The translations under genes and the position numbers were made by a program. A stretch of DNA of 64,000 bases from JAKLQR01 sp963753165 (GTDB lineage: Bacteria > Nitrospirota > Thermodesulfovibrionia > Thermodesulfovibrionales > SM23-35): positions 124,001-188,000 of the forward strand of contig CAVWBP010000018.1 in assembly GCA_963753165.1 (NCBI GenBank), read 5' to 3'. The notes beneath the pieces were generated by a model that was not told where the DNA came from, searched no databases, and saw only the letters and a list, made by a program, of their open reading frames with translations. Shown piece after piece: positions 53,631 through 62,056 of this stretch; within the stretch, counting starts at the first letter, position 1; every line of letters starts with the position of its first letter.

Positions 53631-54137
53631 TATTATTACCCAGGAAACTACAAGGATGCAGGAACTTGCCATCTATCCGAATATCGAAGGCCGGGAGCGG
53701 GTTATCGATCTTACCTTGATATTGAAAAACCGGTTCAGGATCAACGAGGAAGCAATCAGGGAACAGAAGAGAACGAATATTATCCTCGTCCAGGATGAGA
53801 TTACAACCAGCAATTATTCGTATTCTGCTCTCCGTTCGGATTTGAGCGCGTACTGGACAATCTGCTCGACAATGCGACCAAAGCAATCCCTGAACAGGGG
53901 GGAGAACTTGCGATCAGGAGCTACCGTTCCGACGACATGGCCTGTTTCGAAATCCGGAACACAGGCAGGATACCTGAAGAAAAGATAACACAGATACAGA
54001 GCGGTGAGGTAAAAGGACGGGGGCTCAATATCATCTATCGGTTCATCCAGGCCATTCACGGAAAGCTCGAGGTCTCGACCGATGATCATTCAACGACCTT
54101 CCGTGTTTCGATCCCGACCTACAAAGAGACCGAGTGA
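53600..54137 (+). CDS. Sensor histidine kinase, C-terminal ATPase part in shifted frames
   Basis: After the first shift the frame reads VKDKINEYLDIITQETTRMQ to NYSYSA. A second shift near 53832 gives FERVLDNLLDNATKAIPEQG, the ATP-binding N-box, then CFEIRNTGRIPEEK and GRGLNIIYRFIQAIHGKLEV, the G2-type box, to the stop at 54137. It is the HATPase domain of the preceding kinase. The joined protein is about 605 residues. No response regulator lies next to it. The stop overlaps the Nudix start. Confidence 0.78.
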
Positions 54138-54700
54138 GAGCAAAGACCCCTTCCATCAAAGAAAAGAAAACACTCCTTGAAGGCAAATACCTCCGTTTCA
54201 TGCTCACCACCTATGTCGACGCATACGGCACGGAAAGGCAGTGGGAAGCCTTCGAACGGGTGAACTGTAAGGGCATTGTGGTGATTGTCCCTGTTACGAA
54301 CGAGGGAGAAACAATCCTGACAAAACAGTTCCGGCCTCCGGTCAATAACTATGTAATCGAATTCCCTGCAGGCTTGAATGACAAAGGAGATACGCTTGAA
54401 GAGGCGGCAAAAAGAGAATTGCGCGAAGAGACGGGATACAATGCAAAAGAGCTGACTTTTCTGACCGAAGGGCCGATGTCATCAGGTGCGTCGGGTGAAA
54501 TTCTTACCGCCTATATTGCCAGGGACCTTGAATATAAAGGGATCGGCGAGCGCGACGAGGCGGAGGATATCGAGATTATAAAAGTGCCTATGGAAAAGCT
54601 TGAGGAAAGGTTGTCAGAATTACAGGCAGAAGGGAATTTCATAGATCTGAAAATTTATGGACTTATCGATCTGGCGAGGAAACATCTTATGCCACGATAA
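54134..54700 (+). CDS. Nudix hydrolase, ADP-ribose pyrophosphatase-like
   Basis: The Nudix box reads GLNDKGDTLEEAAKRELREE then TGY. The usual first Glu of G-x5-E is Asp, while the RE-x-x-EE-x-G core is intact. The preceding strand (KQFRPPVNNYVIEFPAGL) is typical of ADP-ribose pyrophosphatases, which split ADP-ribose to AMP and ribose 5-phosphate. Length is 188 residues. It starts at GTG 54134, overlapping the kinase stop by 4 bp, and overlaps the convergent tyrS end by 14 bp. Confidence 0.9.
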   Translation: MRAKTPSIKEKKTLLEGKYLRFMLTTYVDAYGTERQWEAFERVNCKGIVVIVPVTNEGETILTKQFRPPVNNYVIEFPAGLNDKGDTLEEAAKRELREETGYNAKELTFLTEGPMSSGASGEILTAYIARDLEYKGIGERDEAEDIEIIKVPMEKLEERLSELQAEGNFIDLKIYGLIDLARKHLMPR

Positions 54701-55892
54701 TCTTGCAGAATCTCCTTTTCCCTACTTTAAGAATAAACTCACCCTTTTCTACCCGTGCATCTGCATCGGTAACCGCATTGTCATTCACCTTCACCCCGCC
54801 CTGCCTGATAAGCCGTATCGCTTCACTCGTGCTCTTCGCGAGGCCGGTGTCTTTCATGATCTGAGGGAGCCAGTTGTTTTCGAGAGAAATATTCCCGACC
54901 GGGATTTCGTCAGGGAGTCCTTTCTGTCTAAATATCTGATCGAACTCTTCCTTTGCTTTCAGGGCCTCCTCACGCCCCCAGTATCTCTCCACTATCTCGG
55001 CTGCAAGATCCTGCTTCGCCTTTTTCGGATGGACGCTTCCACTCTGCAATCCATTCTTTAATGCATGCAGTTCCTCGATCGAGATATGGCTCAGCAGCTC
55101 GTAGTACCTGAGCATGAGTTCGTCGCTCACGGACATGATTTTCCCGTACATCTCATGAGGGGTCTCATCGATCCCGATGTAGTTCCCGAGGCTCTTCGAC
55201 ATCTTGTTCACCCCGTCGAGACCTTCAAGCAGAGGCATCAGCACAACCGACTGCTCCGGAACGCCCATCTTCCTCTGCAACGTTCTCCCCATCAGGATAT
55301 TGAATTTCTGGTCCGTGCCTCCGAGTTCGACATCCGCTTTCAGATAAACCGAGTCGTAAGCCTGGAACAAAGGATAATAGAATTCAAGGATCGTGATATC
55401 CTGCTGATTCTCATACCTCTTTTTGAAATCCTCACGCTCCAGCATTCGGGCAACAGTCTGCATCGCGCCGAGTTTGAGAAAGTCCGGAACGCTCATCTTT
55501 CCGAGCCATTCACTGTTGAACGTGACCTTCGTTTTCTCCGGATCGAGAATCTTGAACACCTGTTTTTTGTATGTTTCGGCATTCCTGATGACATCTTCCT
55601 TCGTAAGAGGCTTTCTCGTTTCCGACCTTCCGGTGGGATCACCGATCATTCCGGTAAAATCTCCGATGAGGAAAACCACCTGATGCCCCAGTTCCTGGAA
55701 CTGACGCATCTTTTCGAGAAGCACAGTGTGTCCGAGATGGATATCAGGCGCCGTGGGATCAAACCCTGCCTTAATAATGAGAGGCCTGTTTTTAGCATAC
55801 GATTTTTCGAGCTTCTTCAGGAACTCTTCTTCAACGATTATCTCAAGGGCCCCTCTTTTTATTCTCTCGAGTTGTTTGTCCGGTGAAAGCAT
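54687..55892 (-). CDS. tyrS: Tyrosyl-tRNA synthetase
   Basis: Charges tRNA-Tyr. The 401-residue class I synthetase has the HIGH-type motif DIHLGHTVLLEK, the tyrosine/tRNA region ILEFYYPLFQAYDSVYLKAD, ELGGTDQKFN and the KMSKS loop in NKMSKSLGNYIG. A C-terminal S4 RNA-binding domain follows (about 335-398, SEAIRLIRQGGVKVND). Sequence style is that of the TyrZ subgroup. No T-box leader is visible upstream. Confidence 0.96.
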   Translation of the reverse strand: MLSPDKQLERIKRGALEIIVEEEFLKKLEKSYAKNRPLIIKAGFDPTAPDIHLGHTVLLEKMRQFQELGHQVVFLIGDFTGMIGDPTGRSETRKPLTKEDVIRNAETYKKQVFKILDPEKTKVTFNSEWLGKMSVPDFLKLGAMQTVARMLEREDFKKRYENQQDITILEFYYPLFQAYDSVYLKADVELGGTDQKFNILMGRTLQRKMGVPEQSVVLMPLLEGLDGVNKMSKSLGNYIGIDETPHEMYGKIMSVSDELMLRYYELLSHISIEELHALKNGLQSGSVHPKKAKQDLAAEIVERYWGREEALKAKEEFDQIFRQKGLPDEIPVGNISLENNWLPQIMKDTGLAKSTSEAIRLIRQGGVKVNDNAVTDADARVEKGEFILKVGKRRFCKIIVA

Positions 55893-55968
55893 AGGAGATA
55901 TATTAAAATGTAAGGCAGGCCTTCGTCAAATAAAGAACATTATTGCTCCGGCAACTAAATACCTTAAT

Positions 55969-56064
55969 GTCATTCCCGCAAGTGAAGCGCGTCGGGAATC
56001 CTTCCGGATATAGGCGCATGCAGACAAGAACCGAAGAAGGATTCCGGACAAGCCGGAATGACAG
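55969..56064. repeat. REP-like palindrome, long copy
   Basis: Starts GTCATTCCCGCAAG and ends GGATTCCGGACAAGCCGGAA then TGACAG, folding into a long imperfect hairpin. The right end matches that of 48056-48122. It lies between the tyrS start and the TPR gene on the minus strand. A short relative of the C/G-run repeats (ATCCCC..GGGGAT) follows near 56128-56152. Confidence 0.75.
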
Positions 56065-56186
56065 TACTGTAAATCTTTCATCTTTTTACTTGCCGGAGTA
56101 ATAACTGCGCGGTAACTGCAGAAATATATCCCCTTTTTACCAAGGAGGGGATCCAGAGGATGACAAATTCTGTGTATAAACACGCA

Positions 56187-56630
56187 CTATCTAATCCTCA
56201 GCCGGCTAAGGATGATCCCGAGATATTTATTGAGGGGATTGTCTCTCTTTAAGAAAGGGATAACCGGCGCTTTTCGTGGCCCGAGTTTTTCCAGTTCCTG
56301 AATGATCTGCGCATTTGACTGATGGCGCATCCCTTCCCTGAACACCTTCATTGCCTCAGACTTGTTCTTGTCGAGCAGGTAGATTTTACCGAGGTTCAGG
56401 TAATGCAGGGAATTACCGGGCTCCTGTTGCATGGCCTCCAGACAGAGAGAAACTGCTTTTTTATACTGTCCCCTTTGTCGCGCGATACAGAAGGCAAAGC
56501 AGGAAAGACATGCAGGGGATCGTTCCTGTTCGAGTGCCTTCTCGAACCAGGCAAGGGCAGCGACTGTCTCTTCCCGCTCAAGCGCTTCCAGTCCTCTCCT
56601 GATAAAATTCCCCGCTTCCTGCTCCAGCAT
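56187..56630 (-). CDS. TPR-repeat protein (147 aa)
   Basis: A helical protein made of about three tetratricopeptide units (LEREETVAALAWFEKALEQE, KAVSLCLEAMQQEPGNSLHY and LGKIYLLDKNKSEAMKVFRE). There is no signal peptide, so it is probably a cytoplasmic adaptor. The partner is unknown. It is followed by palindromic repeats and preceded by a 380-bp gene-free stretch. Confidence 0.8.
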   Translation of the reverse strand: MLEQEAGNFIRRGLEALEREETVAALAWFEKALEQERSPACLSCFAFCIARQRGQYKKAVSLCLEAMQQEPGNSLHYLNLGKIYLLDKNKSEAMKVFREGMRHQSNAQIIQELEKLGPRKAPVIPFLKRDNPLNKYLGIILSRLRIR

Positions 56631-57012
56631 GGTAATAATAGTAGAACAAATCCCGGCGAATGTCGATAGTCATCATGGTATTGTTCTTTACCGCACCCGG
56701 TAATCTCTACCGTCACACAATATATGCTTCAGATTCTCCCGTGATTTTATTCCTTGAATTTGGGCCTGATACAAACGTAAGAAGCGTGAACACCGGCAGT
56801 GAAAGAGATGTGCGGGCAGCCTAAGGAGGGTCAGGCTGCCCGCTTATGGTGTAGAAAAAGGCAACTGAAGGGGTAATCAGTTGCTTTGAGGGTAACGTTG
56901 AATCATGAATATAGAATAAAACAACAATATGAAGGAATAATGAAGAGATTATGAAAAGGTTATAATAATCTGTTCTGCCTGAGAAAAAGCGGTGTTCTCC
57001 CGCATTCAACCG
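56631..57012. other. Gene-free stretch with one strong hairpin
   Basis: No convincing ORF. A perfect 11-bp stem (GCGGGCAGCCT at 56812-56822 with AGGCTGCCCGC at 56833-56843) has a 10-nt loop containing AAGGAGGG. It lies downstream of the FKBP gene on the minus strand and may end that transcript, although no U tract follows on either strand. Confidence 0.5.
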
Positions 57013-57465
57013 CTATTTTGCTTTTGCAGATTGAACATCCAGCAGAGTGATCTCAAAAGTCAGGTCTTTTCCTGCAAGCGGATGATTGAAATCCAGCGTC
57101 ACAGAAGTTGAGGAAACATGCTTTATGGCAGCGGAAAAAGATTTCCCGTCCTCCCCCAAAAGTTCAACCCTGATCCCTACTTCAGTCTTTATACCCTCCG
57201 GCAGTTTTTCTTTGGGGATGTCCAGAACCCACTCATCATGGTATGGACCATATGCCAGCCCGGCGGGCACTTTTTCGGTCTTTGATTCACCGGCTTTCAA
57301 GCCGGTGACTGCTTTTTCAAGGCCTGCGATAACTTCCCGTTCACCCACCCTGAAGCGGAGAGGCTCGTTTTCAGGAGACCTGTCGATAATGGTACCGTTC
57401 GGCAGCATGCAGGTGTAGTGCACCTTTACGATATCGCCCTTTTTTACCTTTTTCTTTGCTGCCAT
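57013..57465 (-). CDS. FKBP-type peptidyl-prolyl isomerase (SlyD-like)
   Basis: Catalyses proline isomerisation and acts as a folding helper. The 150 residues contain the FKBP strands (KKGDIVKVHYTCMLPNGTII, GEREVIAGLEKAVTGLKAGE) split by an insert-in-flap domain (about 70-120), and close with TLDFNHPLAGKDLTFEITLL, a SlyD hallmark. The His-rich metal-binding tail of E. coli SlyD is absent; the protein ends QSAKAK. No signal peptide, so it is cytoplasmic. Confidence 0.93.
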   Translation of the reverse strand: MAAKKKVKKGDIVKVHYTCMLPNGTIIDRSPENEPLRFRVGEREVIAGLEKAVTGLKAGESKTEKVPAGLAYGPYHDEWVLDIPKEKLPEGIKTEVGIRVELLGEDGKSFSAAIKHVSSTSVTLDFNHPLAGKDLTFEITLLDVQSAKAK

Positions 57466-57598
57466 GATACTCCTTTCGCAATGTATCCCTGCATTCTTCG
57501 CACAATGATAATTAATGTATGCTTCGTCGCTTGTCCAGATTAAACCATATATTCTTTATCTGTCAAGAAAAAGCATACGGAATGGAGAAACCATTCTG

Positions 57599-57716
57599 TT
57601 ACGGGTGGAAAAATCCTCCCCTTTACAAGGGGAGGTTGGTGGGGTATTTCAAAAACATTGAAACCTCCCCAACCCCTCCTTATAAATGAGGGGATTTTTG
57701 AACTATTCACTGAAAG
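57599..57716. repeat. Dispersed palindromic repeat, copy C
   Basis: Begins TTACGGGTGGAAAAATCC, contains CCTCCCCTTTACAAGGGGAGG and CCCCTCCTTATAAATGAGGGG separated by an A-rich spacer, and ends TTCACTGAA. It is the inverted counterpart of copy B and accounts for most of the 345-bp gap 57466-57810. Confidence 0.85.
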
Positions 57717-57810
57717 GCTGCCGTGATGGAGAATTCTCTCACTTCTGATAGGTCAGGAGATGGTGCGGGTATGGAAACCATATTTTCCAGTACTTCAGCA
57801 TGCAATCAGC

Positions 57811-59560
57811 TTAATGCTGCCGTATCTGTGTTTTAAGCGGTATAGAGACTTTCAGGGTAGTCCCCTTTCCCGAACTTCCCTCGATGCTCACCTGTCCGCC
57901 CAGCAGGTGCACCCGTTCACGTATTCCGGTTAACCCATAGGATTTTGCATCGGTTATCTGAGCACATGTTATGCCCCTTCCGTTATCGCTCACTTCCAGC
58001 AGGACATCCTCTGCCTCCTGTCTTAAAATGACCTCCATTTCAGCTGCATTCGAATGCCTTGCTATATTCGTAAGCGCTTCCTGAAAAATACGGTAGATAG
58101 CTGTTGCAATGTCCCGGTCTAAAATACTATCGTCTGCAAAATCCATTTTCAGGTTACAGGTTATGCCGGTCCTTTCCCAGAACTCACTCGCCTGCCATTC
58201 GATTGCCGCAGTGAGTCCCAGGTCGTCCAAAAGCCCTGGCCGCAATTCTGCCGACTTTTGCTGCACTGTTTTCACCGCCAAGTCTATCAATTCCGCCATA
58301 GACCCTATTTTCATCAGAAATTTTTCCTTATTCCTGTTTCTGCTCTTCTGTATCCTGCTGGTTAACCAGAACAGGTCCATTTTCAACGCAGTCAGCAACT
58401 GCCCAAGTTCATCATGAAAATCACGGGCAATCTCCATCCGTTCCTCTTCAATAGCAGACTGCAAATGTGCAGAAAGATAGCGAAGTTGTTCACGGGAGCT
58501 TTTCAGCTCCGACTCGGCCCGTTTTCTCTCTGTGATGTCCTCATAGACAGCAACGATTCCGTTATCCTTGAGTTCCTTGCCGATAACAGAGGCATTCATC
58601 GTGCAGAGGATGTCATTGCCATTCCTGTGGCGATAGGGGAACTCTGCCGCATATCTCTTCCGTTTCTCAAGAATGGGATAACATCTTCTTCCAATTTCTT
58701 CATATTCTTCGTCATTCCTGAAGAGAATCCTTGCGCTCCTGCCGATCAGGTCTTCCGGTTTCCAGCCGAATACCGCTTCCACCGCCTGGTTTGCGAAGAA
58801 GATCCTCCGTTCATAGAGTCCAACCACTGCGTGAGGGATAGCGCTTAAAATTGATGATTTCAGGGCTTCCAGTCCCCTGAGGGCATCCTCGGCAGATTTA
58901 CGTTCCGTCATCTCCCGCGAGATGCTCTCTATTGTTTCATTGGTAACATTTTTCAGGGATTCCAGCAATTCAATCTCCGACCCACCGGTCACCCTTGCGT
59001 TCAGATCCCCTTTTGATACCCTGTGAAATACGTCAAAATGCTCGGCAATACATATTGCGATCTCATGAGACTGGTCCACAATCTCTCCGATATTTTCCGC
59101 CGTGCTGTTGATCATATGCTTTAACTTTACGATCAGTTCGATATCGGATACCTCAGGGATCCTTACCGTAGGATCTCCCGATGAAATCTTTTTCAATGCC
59201 TCAAAGACCTCGGACAGGGTCATCGCAAGTTCCAGACTCATATTCTCTAATTCCCTGTCTCTCTCTTCGACAATATTTCTGTATTCCTTGAGCTGCCGGT
59301 TGAATACCCTGCAGGTCTCGATCATTGCGTCGGTATCCATATTCCTTTCGAATACCGTACAGTCCATGCACAGATCTATTTTATCCATGAATTTTCCCTG
59401 GATTTCGTTCCGGCAATGCGTGCCGGTAAAAAGCCAGCAGCTGACATTGTGGGAGAGAAAGGCAGGACATATATCCTCATTGCACCGGAAAACTTCCCAG
59501 CACTTTACTTTTGTCTGTTTATATTTATTGGATAATTTTTTCGGTTCCTGAAATTTTCAT
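57811..59560 (-). CDS. Cys/Trp-rich, PAS-containing sensor histidine kinase (NarX/LiaS type)
   Basis: From the N-terminus: a Cys/Trp module (CWEVFRCNEDICPAFL, CWLFTGTHC, LCMDCTVFERN), a coiled coil, two HAMP-like helices (about residues 110-190), a PAS domain (LSAIPHAVVGLYERRIFFAN to AVYEDITERK) and a HisKA_3 kinase. The acceptor His is in RDFHDELGQLLTALKMDLFW, followed by an ATPase domain (EALTNIARHSNA, VSDNGRG, GLTGIRERVHLLGG). No transmembrane helix is present. The intact frame starts at 59388; upstream coding joins ATG 59560 after one missing A near 59537. No response regulator is adjacent. Confidence 0.85.
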
Positions 59561-59862
59561 CCTATGATCCTTCTCTGCTGCATGTCCGCAATCCCGTAGC
59601 GTTTCCTGCTCATATTGTAGCATATGCTTAATAGTAAATCACTGGAAATTTGTTCAATATAAGATTATAAATGTGCAGGCTTTTTTACTCATAGACTGAC
59701 CATTCCCATACTGCGGATGCAATATTTTTGCGGATTTATGTCAAAGGCTTTCGAGATAACTTCGGAGTCCCGATCCCGAGAGATTTCAGGACCGGACAGG
59801 AAATTATCGAGTTAGCGTACTTTTCACTGATATGGCTAAGGATTCGTTTGCACAGCGAAAGA
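59561..59862. other. Gene-free stretch
   Basis: About 300 bases between two minus-strand genes. One plus-strand frame runs from 59728 but overlaps the next gene antisense and has no coding character. No repeat or clear promoter was recognised. Confidence 0.5.
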
Positions 59863-60222
59863 TTAGTGCAATATTCCCAATTCTTCCTTCAACCACTCCT
59901 TAAGCTCACCCTCGGGGGCATACATGCCCTTGAGCAGACAGACTGATTTTTCAAAACGTTCCGGCAATGCAAACTTCGCGATCTCAACAGCATCTTCTGA
60001 ATTTCTCTTGATCAGATAAATATAGTAGGGTTTGTCCCAGCAATTCACGACGAAATAGACTGAATAATCGCTTTTGGAACGGACCACATGTCTCCTGTCC
60101 TCCCCGCGGGCCCATATGTTCCCCCACTCCAGATAGACCCTAACCGCAAGTTCCGGCGTCATTTCCCAGTCAATCGCATTCAGAAGCGCCCTGTCTTTTT
60201 TCAGTTCTTCGAGTGTTAGCAT
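59863..60222 (-). CDS. Conserved hypothetical protein (119 aa)
   Basis: A soluble protein, MLTLEELKKDRALLNAIDWE, with MTPELAVRVYLEWGN, RHVVRSKSDYSVYFVVNCWD and an acidic C-terminal helix. It resembles small hypothetical proteins of sulfate reducers (I recall a DVU0772-type family), without a known function. The ATG at 60222 has AAAGGAG 7 nt upstream; a start at 60246 is less likely. It is divergent from the cytochrome gene, sharing a 235-bp AT-rich intergenic region with the CRP-like palindrome. Confidence 0.75.
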   Translation of the reverse strand: MLTLEELKKDRALLNAIDWEMTPELAVRVYLEWGNIWARGEDRRHVVRSKSDYSVYFVVNCWDKPYYIYLIKRNSEDAVEIAKFALPERFEKSVCLLKGMYAPEGELKEWLKEELGILH

Positions 60223-60330
60223 ACCATCTCTCCTTTCAGGCTGCATGTATATTTTACTTATTTAATTATTTATTAACTATTTTTTATACAGTATCAAAAT
60301 ACGCAGAAAATTTCAATAAACCCCGGGTGA

Positions 60331-60346
60331 AGTGATTTGAATCACA
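60331..60346. promoter_or_regulatory. CRP/FNR-type palindrome upstream of the multihaem cytochrome gene
   Basis: AGTGA-TTTGAA-TCACA matches the CRP consensus TGTGA-N6-TCACA at nine of ten positions. It lies 112 nt before the cytochrome ATG and 109 nt before the divergent hypothetical gene. No CRP-family DNA-binding regulator gene is in the window. Confidence 0.5.
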
Positions 60347-60457
60347 GAATAACATAATTTTTATCTTTTAAACTATTTTTAATATTATTATTTTATTTTA
60401 ATAATAATTGAAAATCACGGCCACACCCACTCTGTGTGTGAGATTTGGAGGTTTAAC

Positions 60458-62056
60458 ATGATGAAAAAAATAGGGATAATGCTTGCGCTTCTTGGGATCA
60501 TTCTCACGTGGAGTATCTGTATTAACCTGGCTGAGGCTGAGACTCAGCATAACGGTCTTGTCTGGGACGGTCCGGGCACCTGTCTTCAGTGCCATGAATC
60601 TGAGGCTGTAGAAATGCACGGCTCAGTCCACTATCAATGGCAGGGACAAGTGCCGTTTGCAGTGAGCGGCCCCCCGGTTCAGGGCAAATTGAACACGGCA
60701 GTGAACAGTTACTGCATCAACATACTCGGCAACTGGAATGCATGCGGGACCTGCCATACCGGTCTCGGGGCAAAGCCCGAGGCCACAGTCACAAGGACGC
60801 AGATCGAGAACATCGACTGTCTCCTCTGTCACCAGAAGGATTATAAACGGAAGAAGGTAAACGGTGTGTTCGTGCCGGACACCGCAGCTATGCCTGTCAC
60901 GATAGACCAGGCTGCGAGGACAGTGCATAAACCGGTGCGGAGCAACTGCCTCCAGTGCCATGCAAAAGGCGGAGGAGGAGACAATAACAAGCGTGGCGAT
61001 ATAGCCCTTGCCCATGCAAACACCACTGACAGGAACTTCGATGTGCATATGGCAACGACCGGTGCTAATCTTACCTGCCAGAGTTGTCATACTACTGAAA
61101 ACCACAGGATTGCAGGGAGGGGCTCTGACCTGAGAGAAACAGACCTCAATCTGCAGATGAGTTGCTCGACATCGAACTGCCATTCAAATAAACTTTCCTC
61201 AAATGGACATGAATCTTCTGATATCAACAAACATATAAAGAAAGTCGCCTGTCAGACCTGCCATATTAAAATATACGCGAGGGACGCATCTGACACAGCC
61301 GGAAGCGAATCGACTGAAATACATCGCGACTGGACCAAGCCGGAGTGGGTAGCTTCGCTGAACCGGTGGGAACCTGCTATCACACGGGCCGGCAATCAAA
61401 AACCGGAATACCGATTCTGGAATGGATACAGTTACAACTATAACCTCAACGAGCTCATTACTGTCGATCCTGCAACAGGGAAATATCCCACCTCCCACCC
61501 TGACGGAGGGATCAATGATCCCGGCAGCAAGCTTTTCCCATTCAAATACAAAACAGCCCTTCAGCCCAGTGCGACAAACATTGGCCGTCTCATTGCACTT
61601 GATACCAGCGTGTACTTTGCAACTGGTGATGTGAATGCTGCAACGAAGCAGGGGCTTTTCAATATGGGCTTAAGTTCTGTGGAACCTTATGTATTCGTCG
61701 AGACGGATACGTATCAACTCATAACCCATGAGACCATGCCGTCTTCCCAGGCCCTCACCTGTAATCAATGCCACGGGTCCACTGCAACACAGATGAATCT
61801 TAAAAACATGGGATATGTCCTGAAAGGACCGTCATCGTCAGTGTGCGTTCAATGCCATAGCTATAAATCAAGTCCCGGCTTTACAACACTCCACAAGAAA
61901 CATGTTACCGAGAAAAAAATCAGACTGTTTAAAGTGCCATACTTTCACAAGAGCATCGTCTCCATTGCCTCCGACCTACACACTGAATATCACGAAATCA
62001 GGAACAGGCAGCGGTACGGTAATAAGCAGTCCAAGCGGCATCAATTGCGGGAGTGA
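60458..62056 (+). CDS. Multihaem c-type cytochrome, N-terminal part
   Basis: The signal peptide (about 1-26, MMKKIGIMLALLGIILTWSI) directs export. Haem motifs in order: CLQCH, CGTCH, CLLCH, CLQCH, CQSCH, a CX4CH (CSTSNCH), CQTCH, CNQCH and CVQCH, thus eight CXXCH plus one CX4CH before the frame is lost. GGAGG is 6 nt before ATG 60458. An A7 run at 61911-61917 appears to hold one A too many; without it the protein continues SDCLKCHTFTRAS into the next fragment, adding a further haem. The likely role is periplasmic or surface electron transfer. Confidence 0.85.
   Translation: MMKKIGIMLALLGIILTWSICINLAEAETQHNGLVWDGPGTCLQCHESEAVEMHGSVHYQWQGQVPFAVSGPPVQGKLNTAVNSYCINILGNWNACGTCHTGLGAKPEATVTRTQIENIDCLLCHQKDYKRKKVNGVFVPDTAAMPVTIDQAARTVHKPVRSNCLQCHAKGGGGDNNKRGDIALAHANTTDRNFDVHMATTGANLTCQSCHTTENHRIAGRGSDLRETDLNLQMSCSTSNCHSNKLSSNGHESSDINKHIKKVACQTCHIKIYARDASDTAGSESTEIHRDWTKPEWVASLNRWEPAITRAGNQKPEYRFWNGYSYNYNLNELITVDPATGKYPTSHPDGGINDPGSKLFPFKYKTALQPSATNIGRLIALDTSVYFATGDVNAATKQGLFNMGLSSVEPYVFVETDTYQLITHETMPSSQALTCNQCHGSTATQMNLKNMGYVLKGPSSSVCVQCHSYKSSPGFTTLHKKHVTEKKIRLFKVPYFHKSIVSIASDLHTEYHEIRNRQRYGNKQSKRHQLRE

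Noticed and set aside
55065..55886. Plus-strand open frame of 273 codons
   Set aside because: Lies entirely antisense to tyrS, whose motifs are complete; a shadow frame.
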